NCBI GenBank assembly: GCA_029237695.1 | Contig: CM055265.1 | Coordinates: 218,291,679-218,355,678, forward strand | Origin: Conchocele bisecta | Lineage: Eukaryota; Mollusca; Bivalvia; Lucinida; Thyasiridae | DNA: 64,000 nt | Direction: 5' to 3' | Part shown: positions 1 through 9,711 of the stretch, piece after piece | How the letters are laid out: each line of letters starts with the position of its first letter | How positions within the stretch are numbered: position 1 is the first letter of the stretch | Notes under the pieces: generated by a model | Databases searched by the model: none | Told to the model about the DNA's origin: nothing | The model's input: only the letters and a program-made list of their open reading frames with translations | Program-made: the position numbers and the translations under genes

Positions 1-249
1 GATTGCGATATACATGTATGTGACTTGTTCGCTGAATGTCGTTTAACGGCCTGTCAACAACTAGTCATTTTAGGCCGAGTTATGGTGTGAGTTTGTCATC
101 ATCTAAAAATAACAACCAATGAGAACAGGGAGAGCAAGCCGGGTATCATACAGCCAAATATAGCGTACAATTCTCTTTAACTAGGTGCGTGCTGTATACG
201 ATACGATAATGCATGCGGAAATGTGGCTGTGACACGAGATATCGGGATT

Positions 250-340
250 ATGACGTATGCGACCAGTGTAGTCCCAGATCAGACTGCGCATCCGCATCCG
301 CGCAGTCTGATCAGGGCCTGCACTGTTCGCCAGTGAGTCA
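250..340. repeat. GCGACCAGTGTAG / GATCAGACTGCG interspersed repeat
   Basis: GCGACCAGTGTAGTCCCAGA, an internal palindrome (AGATCAGACTGCG/CGCAGTCTGATCA), then CAGGGCCTGCACTGTTCGCC. The same module recurs in both orientations at 800-905, 1,110-1,300, 6,515-6,610, 9,345-9,400, 11,555-11,610, 19,655-19,720, 25,025-25,080 and 28,545-28,640, so it is a common genome-wide repeat. Family not identified. Confidence 0.6.
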
Positions 341-1199
341 ATGAACCGTCTGTCAAGCTTCGATTTGGCTTATATTTAAGGGTGGGAATTGGCTCGAACA
401 CCTTCCATACCCGGAGCTGATAACAAAGATTATATATACTTAACAGACTGCATAAAGGTGATAGCCAATCACAAGCTGGACTGGTGACAAGTGTCATAAA
501 CCATATTTCTCCAGTCACAGTGACAATTGTGCAACTGGACCAGGATGTTAGCTGGTACACAGTTGCACATTTCCGATTGCATCGTCTAGCCATATAGCTA
601 CTATAGCGCATAACAAAAATTAACATTAACAATACCTATTTACAGATGACATAACAAATCCTATACGATATACATGTCCGCGACTGTTTGAGCAACACAT
701 GACAGGCAAAACAAGTAATATACATCTATATGAACAGTATGGTACAGTGATATGGACAATATATCTGGGCGCCCCGCTGTGAAAACTGACCTTACAACAT
801 TTGCGATCAGCGTAGCACCAGATTCACCTGCAGTCTGATCAGGGACTACGCTGTTCACATGTCACTCACTGAAACATGCATACGGCCGTCAGTTAAATGT
901 TTAGATCCTGATGCAGTTGGAAAGTCTGCAGAACGATCAGGATTTATACTGGTCACAAATGCAGTGAGGTCCCTTTTCTCAGCTCCGGCCCCTATTTAAC
1001 CAGCACAGCTCCCCTACATGGTGACAAATGATAATGAGAGGATCCCCCAGCCTGGGGTGTATTCTCAAACAGGGGCAAATAATCCTGGCTGTGACTGGAG
1101 AAATGGGGCTTATGGGCTTTGTGACCATAGTAGCTCCTGGTCAATTGTCCACTTCTGTAGCCTGATAACGATCGCTTCTTAGAAGCATGATGTGTGTTT

Positions 1200-1300
1200 C
1201 ATTGGTGGAATAGCGAACAGTGCAGATCCTGATCAGACTGTGCGGATGCACAGTCTGATCTGGATCTACACTGGTCGCAAAACCCATAAGCCCCAGTCAC
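1200..1300. repeat. GATCAGACTGTG interspersed repeat, clearest copy
   Basis: CATTGGTGGAATAGCGAACA, then CAGATCCTGATCAGACTGTG with the inverted CACAGTCTGATCTGGATCTA, ending CTGGTCGCAAAACCCATAAG. The preceding GATAACGATCG...TTAGAAGCATGATG (1,160-1,195) is also shared with 6,265-6,305, which extends the unit to about 150 bp. Confidence 0.6.
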
Positions 1301-2599
1301 TGACATATATGATACACAGACTGGAGAAATAGGGCTTATAGCCATTGTGCTACAGCAGATTTGGATTCTGCCCTGGGAGAAATACACCAGCCCTTTGTCG
1401 CCATGTGGAGGGCCACACAATATCTACATATGTACAGCTATACAACACATATCTTCTAGTGAATCTACACAATTGTCCTATATACATATATACATTTGTA
1501 CAGGATACACGGAAACAGACAACAACGTTTATTCCACTCACAATGCCATATATAGACAGCAGGTGAATGACTAGTACCAGCAGCGGTAAACTGTTTCTTA
1601 AGGACGCGTGGGGCCCCTGAGCATCCAATAATTCATGCATAATTGCTTCGTAAATGTGATGGGATATATGCATAACATACACATGTGAACATTCTCTTCT
1701 TACTATATCCCACACAGTGCATGGAGTTACCATGTCAGCCATCTTAGTGTGTACAAGCCATCGGCCAGTTTTACCTTTTATTGCATTTGAAACATACCAC
1801 TAATAATATGATAAAACACATGAATACAATTTGGTGCAACATGATGGGGATACATCAGACTACAGCGTGCTATGCCTTGTTTTCATCAAATTTATATACA
1901 AAGTCTGATATCTGAAGGGTTTGTGGACCCTTTGTTAAAATGTTTGAGAATTCAGTAAAGACTGTGTAACAGTAAGAACAATACACAGTGCTGTAGATAT
2001 ATACCTGTATTACCATACATTCTGTATCGATTCCAGTGACTTGTAAGCAGTTATCTGAGTGTATTTTCACTACTGTCTACTTGCCTGCTATGCGTGTAAA
2101 TACGGCTTTTAACTGTGTCAGATGTACTTCTAATAATAGACAGTGCATCAGTTTGACATATTACACATTGAATAACTGTCCATTGCATATTTTGTGAGCG
2201 ATGGTAGAAAGGCTCAGATATCTAGCGTTTTGTGTAGTCTGCTGAAATAATATTTATAGGACGTTGTCGTCCTCTATATCTGAGACGTATTGCACCAAAT
2301 TTTATTAGATTTGCTGCAATATTATTGGCTGTACGTGTCAAACGCTCCAAGTGGTGAAACTTTCCAATAGCATGTACAAACTAAAATGGTGGAAATGGCA
2401 ACTCAATGCTCTGTAAGAAGAACAGGGTCAGATATACTTTATATAGATATTCAGTCACATGTATGATTCCACTACATTTGAAACAAAGTCATATATATAG
2501 TCGGTCGGTCCTTAACTATGTTTAGAAACCAGCGGAGGTCACAGAAATAAGAAGAAAATGTGGCCTCTTCAGAGCAGTTAAGATGAGTAATTAGGTTTG
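1301..2599. other. No gene recognised
   Basis: AT-rich sequence with short chance frames on both strands (for example 1,345-1,574 and 1,350-1,742). None has family features, signal peptide or repeated conservation. Confidence 0.4.
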
Positions 2600-3219
2600 A
2601 GGCGGCTTTCGGCTGTGCCGAAAACCTTTTTTTTTTTTTTTTTTATTCAGCCGTTCAGTCTACAGCCCAAACCGCTGGTCGGATCGTCTTCAAATTTTGC
2701 ATGCCGATTCGGATCAAGTGTCAGTCGAGACTTACAGATTTTCAGAAATCTCTTAATGCCACTTTCCACGAAACCGGAAGTGACGTCATACTTTCTATAA
2801 CTTCTTTATTTTCCAACCGATTTCAAAAATCGCTGACAGTTCTCGGCTATCTGGTCAAATAAGAGAGCTATAGGCATTTGAAGTTGAAAAATGTACATAC
2901 TTTTCAACGATATTGCCGATTTTTTGCTGAATTTCGGCTGATAACGGGTGGTCTTTACAAACGTTTTCCAATTTGTACAGTACTGTCAGCAACATAATTT
3001 CTTGCCAGGGTGATAGGGGAGTGTCAGCCGCATGAAAGATGATAATTTTCAGAGCTATATCTTGACTACTTACGGCCCTATTCTATTCGATGTCAAAGAT
3101 GAACGTATTTTTTAAAATTTTCAAAATAGAGCAAACGGATGTGACGTCAGCTTCGTTATTTATCATTCGATTTCAATTGTTTTTGCTGTAGTCGATATTT
3201 CAGTCCTTTAGCTAAAACT
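2600..3219. other. Possible repeat with poly-T run, no gene
   Basis: GGCGGCTTTCGGCTGTGCCGAAAACC followed by 18 T, then sequence with GACGTCA twice (2,782 and 3,144). This looks like a diverged transposon body, but no second copy is in the window. Confidence 0.35.
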
Positions 3220-3288
3220 TTGGCTGAGGATCGAACCCGGTATCCCTCGCTCCGAGTCCATCGCTCTACCTCTAAGCTAACCGGCCCC
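3220..3288 (-). repeat. tRNA-derived SINE head
   Basis: Read on the minus strand: GGGGCCGGTTAGCTTAGAGG, then TAGAGCGATGGAC, and GGGTTCGATCC. These are an A-box-like D-arm region and a consensus B box at tRNA spacing, but the anticodon and acceptor stems do not fold cleanly. It is a SINE-type relic rather than a working tRNA gene. Confidence 0.6.
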
Positions 3289-3496
3289 ACATCGGTGTGA
3301 TGATGCGAACACAATAATGTTGGACTGTTCATTCTAAACTTCAGAAATTCTTTTTGCACTCCCAACATGCCATTTATGGTGAAGAAATAACAAAATTCCC
3401 CCAAAGTTTATCAAATTACGCACCTTAACTGGAGTTCTGGCCTGTTGCACAGTTTCACATTTTCGATAGCATCGCCAGATGAGATTGATTGATTAT

Positions 3497-3785
3497 TGGT
3501 GTTTAACGGCCTATCAACAGCTACGGTCATTTAAGACTGGACCAACGGGTTGGACTATCCCGTATTTAACCTGTCCATAACGAGGGAAATTCCCAAAATC
3601 AGAACTGATTATTTACAGAAAAATATATATTCAGCCCTGATATTAGAATATCCCGACCTAGTGCCAGGTCCATACCACACAAATTTCACTTGGCCCCTAC
3701 CCACGGACGGACACACAGTCCAAACACTAAAGGCCTCCTGGCTCTACCGAGACCGGGGGTATACACACGTCCTTGGACCAACAAC
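3497..3785. repeat. GGCCTATCAACAGCTA interspersed repeat
   Basis: GGTGTTTAACGGCCTATCAACAGCTACGGTC to the ACCGGGGGT region; contains ATATATTCAGCCCTG and GGTCCATACCACAC. This copy lacks the middle GGATTACGAATAATCG part seen in the next one. Confidence 0.65.
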
Positions 3786-3799
3786 TGTTTGTTTTGTTT

Positions 3800-4203
3800 G
3801 TTTGTTTATTGGTGTTTAACGGCCTATCAACAGCTAAGGTCATGTAAGGCTGGGCAAACGGGTTCGATCCCATTTTAACCTGCTGCATTGGGGGGAAAAT
3901 TCCAAAATCGGAACAGAATATTAACATCGAGAAACAATATATTCAGCCCTGAAATTAGAATAACCTGACCTGGTGCCAGGTCCATACCACACCAAAGTCA
4001 CTTGGCCCCTTCCCCTAGGATTACGAATAATCGTAATACTCACATAAGGGGTAGAACCAGATTCAACTGTCACATACAAAATACCAAAGACGTATATGAG
4101 GGCCAAACCAGGTCTCCAGTCGGAATTCCGGTAAGGATGAACCCCGATCGTTGAATTACCCGTCGAGTGCTCCCGACCTACCACCCGCTGGACCAACAAC
4201 TGA
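3800..4203. repeat. GGCCTATCAACAGCTA interspersed repeat, full copy
   Basis: About 400 bp: TTTATTGGTGTTTAACGGCC, GGGTTCGATCCC (B-box-like), TATATTCAGCCCTGAAATTA, CCAGGTCCATACCACACC, GGATTACGAATAATCGTAAT, CCGGTAAGGATGAACCCCGA. Full or partial copies recur at 4,770, 7,171, 7,430, 7,690, 10,860, 11,180 and 61,652. The B-box-like motif suggests, but does not prove, a SINE origin. Confidence 0.7.
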
Positions 4204-4649
4204 CATTAAAGGCCAATTATTAATAGGCCTTTACTGGCAGTTCTTTTTGGTTTTCATGGCAGTTTGTATTTCTGAACAATCTCTGCTGGTTTCTTAACAT
4301 ATTATGGGAATTGTAACGTTTTGCCATCCGAGCCATACATTATTCACCTGCAGTACAAACTGTGAAATGTCTATGACAATATTTGTACACACTTACGCGT
4401 AGCCACATATGACAGACAGCACTATCCGGGTGACTATAGGCTATAGGCTATAGACATCGCTGCCTAACAGAATATTATGCTACACATGTATACCCAGCTG
4501 TTACATAATATTTCATAATCACAAGTATAGAAATAGTGAGTGGTGTTAGAGTACAGTACCATAGTTAGTTAGCCAGAATATAACAAACACGTTCTTAACA
4601 CATTGCAGTCTGTGGATACAATTTGTTTGAATTTGTTTTTTTTTGTCCA

Positions 4650-4740
4650 TAAAAGTATATGTTGTTACCACTCATTTATGAGTGGTAACAATATATACTT
4701 TCGAGAAGAAATAAAGATAAAATAAATAAAATAGTGATCC
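4650..4740. repeat. Family C hairpin core fragment
   Basis: GTATATGTTGTTACCACTCA/TGAGTGGTAACAATATATAC forms a hairpin identical in type to the family C MITE core, without its TTAA ends. Confidence 0.6.
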
Positions 4741-4769
4741 ACTTTCTGAAAAATGTCATACTTCTGTTT

Positions 4770-5168
4770 GTTTGTTTGTTTATTGGTGTTTAATGGCCTA
4801 TCAACAGCTACGGTCATGCAAGACCAGGCAAACGGTTTCAATCCCGTTTTAACCTGCTGCATTGGGTTAAAATCCCAAAATCAGAACAGAATATTTACAT
4901 CAAGAAAAAAATATATTCAGCCCTGAAATAAGAATAACCCGACCTGGTGCCAGGTCCATACCACACAAGTCACTTGGCCCCTTCCCCTAAAATAGGATTC
5001 CGAAAAATCGTAAAACTCACATATTAAGGGGTATAACCAGATTCAACTGTCACATACAAAATGCCAAAGACATATGTGAGGGCCGAACCAGGTCTCCAGT
5101 CGGGATTCCGGTAAGGATGAAACCCGATCGTTAAATTACCCATCAGTGCTCCCACCTGCCACCCACTC
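4770..5168. repeat. GGCCTATCAACAGCTA interspersed repeat
   Basis: Same module order as 3,800-4,203 and in the same orientation, ending GTGCTCCCACCTGCCACCCA. Confidence 0.7.
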
Positions 5169-5433
5169 ATACTTCTGTAATTGTATCCGGCTGATAATGG
5201 GTCAAGGATCTGCAACAGCAGTACATCCATCAGATATGCATTTTCAGTACCATAACCAGGATGAGGTCGCCTCGTCTGTCATTTTGACAATTTCTTTTAT
5301 GATAAGAATTAAACAAATCCCCGGGGTGGTGACGGGGAGAATGCTCCCTGACCCCCATATCGGGACTTGGTTCACCTCGTCTGGTTTTTACCTCTGGTTA
5401 CGGCCCTGATTTGCAGTATTTTCTAAATCTATA

Positions 5434-5684
5434 TTAACCCTTAGACCGCTATCTTATTTTTTTTGTCCGTCTGCTGTATATTTTCTATTTGCCATTTTTA
5501 TCATCAAAAACATGCTTTGACAGCACAATAGAATAATTTACAACATGCTTTGACAGCACTTCAGAATCATTTCCATTGGAAATGATTCTGAAGTGCTGTC
5601 AAACCATGTTTTTATTGAGAAATAAGGCAAGATATAAAAGCAACAGCAGACGACAATTGTTGAGAGTAGCGGTATAAGGGTTAA
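5434..5684. mobile_element. piggyBac-like hairpin MITE, family A
   Basis: TTAACCCTTAGACCGCTA at the left and TAGCGGTATAAGGGTTAA at the right, with a central palindrome CAGAATCATTTCC/GGAAATGATTCTG. TTAA at both ends next to CCC...GGG is the mark of piggyBac-type insertion. No coding capacity. Confidence 0.75.
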
Positions 5685-5896
5685 CTGACACCCAATGTTG
5701 GAGGAAATAACCAACTATATCAATGTGATACGTACACAATAACTAGTTTTAAACCCAATGAATTTAATATGCTGAAGGTATACACATTGCCGCTCTTTAA
5801 AATACTTGGTGGGAAATATATCGGTCTTGCATTGACAACAAATCTACTCCATGGATTTAGAGCTTGTATGGCTTCAAACACAACATTCTGTGATTA

Positions 5897-6140
5897 TTAA
5901 CCCGTAGACCGCTACACACAACAATTGTCGTTTGCTGTTGCTTTTATATCTTGCCTTATTTCTCAATAAATAACATGGTTTGACAGCAGTTCAGAATCAT
6001 TTCCAATGGAAATGATTCTGAAGTGCTGTCAAAGCGTGTTGTAAATTATTCTAAAATGCTGCCAAAGCACGTTTTTGATGATAAAAATGGAAAATAGAAA
6101 ATAACAGCAGACAAAAAAAAAAAATAAGATAGTGGGTTAG
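5897..6140. mobile_element. piggyBac-like hairpin MITE, family A
   Basis: TTAACCCGTAGACCGCTA to ATAGTGGGTTAG, in the opposite orientation to the copy at 5,434 as judged by the position of the GATAAAAATGGAAAATAG arm. The right TTAA has become TTAG. Confidence 0.7.
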
Positions 6141-6319
6141 ATACGAGTCAAGAGGAATACTACGCCACCTGTCATATTTGTATCGCCTATATGATTCAAA
6201 TCTGACTTCAGAGCCAACACATTTGTGGCTGTGGCTGGACAAATGGTCAAACAACACACTCATGTAGCATGATAGCGATCTATATTGCTCGTTAGAAGAA
6301 TGGCAGGTGTTTCATTTAT

Positions 6320-6515
6320 GGATTTATTTATTTAATGGTATTTAACCTGTCCATAAAATGTTGTTACCACTCATTTGAACCGTCTCGTCGAGACGGTTCA
6401 AATGAGTGGTAACAATATATACTTTCGAGAAGAAATAAAAAAAATAGTGAAATAGCTACGGTCATTCTAGGCCATGTTAACGGGGTGGATATTTCAGCTG
6501 GTGCGATGGGGTCTT
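6320..6515. repeat. Family C hairpin core nested in other repeats
   Basis: GTTGTTACCACTCATTTGAACCGTCTCG and its inverted copy (6,360-6,415) sit inside a piece of the GGCCTATCAACAGCTA-type repeat (TAGCTACGGTCATTCTAGGCC at 6,460). The whole splits a GATCAGACTGTG-type repeat (see 6,515-6,610): GTGTTTCATT at 6,308 resumes at 6,515 with TTCATTGATGGAATGGCGAA. Confidence 0.55.
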
Positions 6516-6610
6516 CATTGATGGAATGGCGAACAGCGCAGATCCTGATCAGACTGTGTGAATGCGCTGCTGATCTAGGTCTGCACTGGTCGCAAGACCC
6601 ATAAGCCCCA
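6515..6610. repeat. GATCAGACTGTG interspersed repeat, split copy
   Basis: TTCATTGATGGAATGGCGAA to GGTCGCAAGACCCATAAGCC. Its left part is at 6,262-6,312, separated by nested repeats at 6,320-6,515. Confidence 0.55.
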
Positions 6611-6929
6611 TTTATAAAATCACACCCACATTTCATGGTGCCAATACTTCCTTTGGCCACTGTCTGTGATAATGTTGAATCAGGAACCAGAATAGGTGCG
6701 CGGCACATTTTCAAGTTCTGCTGTTTTATCATTTCAATAAATTAACAGACATGACGTACTGCGCAATGTGAGGATATGTGACGTCCAGTCCAGTCCAGTA
6801 CATGTGCCATATGAATCACTGATTTATCAGTTTGCTGAGATTCGAACCAAGTTGTCGTCAATACTGCTTCTCATCAATACTGCGTCAAATTCTGTCTCAT
6901 GGATTGCTGACAGGGCCAGATTTTGCAAA

Positions 6930-7136
6930 TTTACCCATTTCACGCTGAAGAATCACCATTTTTTTTAAAGAAATTTTTTCTTTACGTCTACTCTAAACTA
7001 TATGTTGTTACCACTCATTGGAACCATCTCGCCGAGACGGTTCAAATGTGTGGTAACAACGTATACTTTCATGAAGAAATAAACAAAATTTATTATTTCA
7101 TTCCAGGATCCGATGCGTTGGCGGGTGAAAGGTTAA
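6930..7136. mobile_element. TTAA hairpin MITE, family C
   Basis: TTTACCCATTTCACGCTGAAG to GGTGAAAGGTTAA, with the palindrome GAACCATCTCGCCGAGACGGTTC flanked by GTTGTTACCACTC/GTGTGGTAACAAC. Same family as 12,208-12,437; the left TTAA has changed to TTTA. Confidence 0.65.
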
Positions 7137-7426
7137 CCATATGCAGTGAGATTGTAGTTAGGTTGTAGATTTGATTTATTGGTATTTAATGGCCTATCAA
7201 CAGCTTCGGTAATTTAAGGCCGGTACATTGTAGAAGAGGCCTAGCTGAGCAAGAGCTACACTGGACCAGACCCCAACAGGCCCCACATTGCGATGCCTCG
7301 GAACGTTTGCATATTGCCTCACAACTGACGCCAGCTCGTCACGGCACTAATGATGGGTTAGCACTCTCACTGATCACCATGGCAACAGAAGAAAATACAC
7401 AGTCAGTTGTCATTATGACATATTTG

Positions 7427-8336
7427 ATTTGATGTATTGATGTTTAACGGCCTATCAACAGCTAAGGACATTTAAAGACGGGCCAACGGGTTCGATCCTG
7501 CATGTAACCTGCTGTATTGGGGAGAAAATCCCAAAACCAGAACGGAATATTTACATCGAAAATGACATATTTGAAGGTACATGTACCTACCCTTCTAACC
7601 TTTGGAAATTCAACACAGATTTAACCTGAGTGCTAGGCACAACATTGCATTCTATAGTTTCGCCACATGTGACATCACACGATTGTTTAATTGATATATT
7701 TGTGAATAACGGCCTATCAACAGCTAAGGTCATTTAAGGGCGGGCCAACAGGTTCAATGCCATATTTAAACTGCTGCATTGGGGGAAAATCCCAAAATCA
7801 GAACGGAATATCTACATATAAAATATATTCAGCCCTGAAATTAGAATAACCCGACGAGGTGCCAGATCCATACCACACCAAAGTCACTTGGTCCCTTCCC
7901 CTCAAAGTAATAGGATTACGAATAATAGTAATACTCACATAAGGGGTATAACCAAATTCAACTGTCACATACAAAAAGGCTAAAGACGTACAAGAGGGCC
8001 AGCCAAACCAGGAGGCCGTTTCACTAAACTTCGTAAGACTAAAATGTTCGTAAGTGCAAATCTAGAATCGTCTGGAAATTTCAATTGATGGATTTACATT
8101 TATTGAGCATAGGCTGCATATGCAGCCTATGCTCAATAAATGTAAATCCAATCAATGTTTACAAGAAAACGTTGTTAATGTGAAATTTACAGACTGTCAT
8201 AATTTTGCACTTACGAACATTTACGATATTTAGTGAAACGGCCCCCAGGTCTCTGGTTGGGATTCCAGTAAGGATGAACCCCGATTATTACATTACCTAG
8301 CGCATGCTCCCACCTGCCACCCACAGGCATCACCTG
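7427..8336. repeat. Two more GGCCTATCAACAGCTA copies, one split by a MITE
   Basis: A truncated copy at 7,430-7,565. A longer copy starts at 7,690 and is interrupted by the palindromic MITE at 8,023-8,247; it resumes TCTCTGGTTGGGATTCCAGT and ends CCACCTGCCACCCA at about 8,325. Confidence 0.65.
8023..8247. mobile_element. Palindromic MITE with GGCCGTTTCACTAAACTTCG ends
   Basis: The left GGCCGTTTCACTAAACTTCG is inverted at the right (ATTTAGTGAAACGGCCC). The centre is a near-perfect palindrome ATTTATTGAGCATAGGCTGC/GCAGCCTATGCTCAATAAAT. It interrupts a copy of the GGCCTATCAACAGCTA-type repeat between AAACCAGG and TCTCTGGTTGGG, with CCAGG on both sides. Confidence 0.72.
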
Positions 8337-8365
8337 AGACACAGTCAGTCTAAGGAGGGCGGTGT

Positions 8366-8563
8366 CACAGGTGGAAGATTCAGACCTAGGACCCACTAAT
8401 TGGCTTATTTGAAAAACATTACCCCACCCACCCATTTCCAACACTATACAGGATAGCCTTTTAAGGCTATAGTGTCTATTGTACAGAAATTGGTGGGTGG
8501 GGTAACGGTTTACAAATGAGCCATTTGTCATGTCAGGTCCTAATTCTGAGTCTTCCACCTGTG
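8366..8563. mobile_element. hAT-like MITE, small form
   Basis: CACAGGTGGAAGATTCAGACC at the left is inverted at the right (GAGTCTTCCACCTGTG); arms of about 90 bp (ACCCCACCCACC/GGTGGGTGGGGT) meet at a short loop. The flanks GGCGGTGT and GGCGATGT match at 7 of 8 bases, an 8-bp duplication as made by hAT transposases. A longer relative is at 23,679. Confidence 0.72.
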
Positions 8564-8789
8564 GGCGATGTTTGTACATGTACAACAAATATTCAATGAC
8601 ACATAGACAATGCACCTGGACATTACAGCGAACACCATATCAAATGATTCACAAGTTGTAGTACAAACATTTCACAATATTCCTGAGGTCTTTTCTGATT
8701 TCACTCGAAAAGTGCGATGTCACCGCAAACACTATCGTAAAGAATTAAGAATAATAAAAACAAATTGTGTATTTAAAAGATTTCACGCA

Positions 8790-8906
8790 GCTAAAAAGAT
8801 ATTGCGAATGGTAACCCTTACAATGCTGGATGATATTGCGAATGGTAACCCTTACAATGCTGGATGATATTGTGAATGGTAACCCTTACAATGCTGGATG
8901 ATATTT
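8790..8906. repeat. Triplicated 34-bp repeat
   Basis: GATATTGCGAATGGTAACCC plus CTTACAATGCTG-type sequence is repeated three times (period about 34 bp) at the left edge of the nested MITE, so the terminal segment of the outer MITE was tandemly amplified. Confidence 0.8.
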
Positions 8907-9275
8907 TGTCGTCTGCTGTTTATTTTCCATTTTTCTGCTTAACCCTTAGACCGCTACTCACAACAATTGTCGTCTGCTATTGCTTTTATATCTTGCCTTA
9001 TTTCTCAATAAAAACATGGAAATTATTTTGAACTGCTGTCTCAAAGCATGTTGTAAATTATTCTAAAGTGCTGTCAAAGCATGTTTTTGATGATAAAAAT
9101 GGAAAATAGAAAATAAAGAACGGACGACAAAAAAAGTAAGATAGCAGTCTAAGGGTTAAAACATGATTTGACAGCATTTTAGAATCATTTCCCATGAAAA
9201 TGATTCTGAAGTGCTGTTAAATCATGTTTTTAGTAAGAAAGAATATAAAACAACAGCAGACAACAATTTTAAATT
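8870..9275. mobile_element. Nested TTAA MITEs: family A copy inside a family B copy
   Basis: The inner copy (8,939-9,159) runs TTAACCCTTAGACC...GTCTAAGGGTTAA. The outer copy resembles 20,521-20,715. Its left part (TTACAATGCTGGATGATATTTTGTCGTCTGC) ends ...TCTGC|TTAA, and its right part resumes AACATGATTTGACAGCA...CAACAGCAGACAACAATTTT. The outer copy's interior TTAA was therefore the target of the inner one. Confidence 0.68.
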
Positions 9276-9484
9276 TCCCGCCTTCTAGCAGTTGATGTCC
9301 AAGAACCATGATCTGACAAAACTGTCCTTATTGCCTTTGTGACGGGGCAGATCCAGCTTGCGCATCCATGCCGTCTGATCAGGGTCTTCACTGGTCATGT
9401 TTCAGACAGCAAAATATTCATTAAATGTCCAGTGAATGATTCTAACAATCATCAGGCTACAGGAATGCACAGGCTGATCCAGGG

Positions 9485-9711
9485 GTCCGTTTCACTAAAC
9501 TTCGTACGACTAAAATGTTCCAAGTGCAAAATTATGATTAACATTAACACTGTGTTCTTGTAAACAATTATTGGATTTACATTTATTGAGCATAGGCTGC
9601 ATATGCAGCCTATGCTCAATAAATGTAAATCCATCAATTGAAATTTACAGACTATTCTTAATCTGCACTTACGAACATTTTAGTCGTACAAACTTTAGTG
9701 AAACGGCCCCC
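9485..9711. mobile_element. Palindromic MITE, second copy
   Basis: The same ends and the same ATTTATTGAGCATAGGCTGC core as 8,023-8,247. CCAGG again lies outside both ends (GATCCAGG... and ...CCCCCAGGTC). Confidence 0.7.

Noticed and set aside
3220..3288. Functional tRNA gene
   Set aside because: A and B boxes are present but the anticodon and acceptor stems do not pair properly, and similar heads are dispersed with SINE-like tails.
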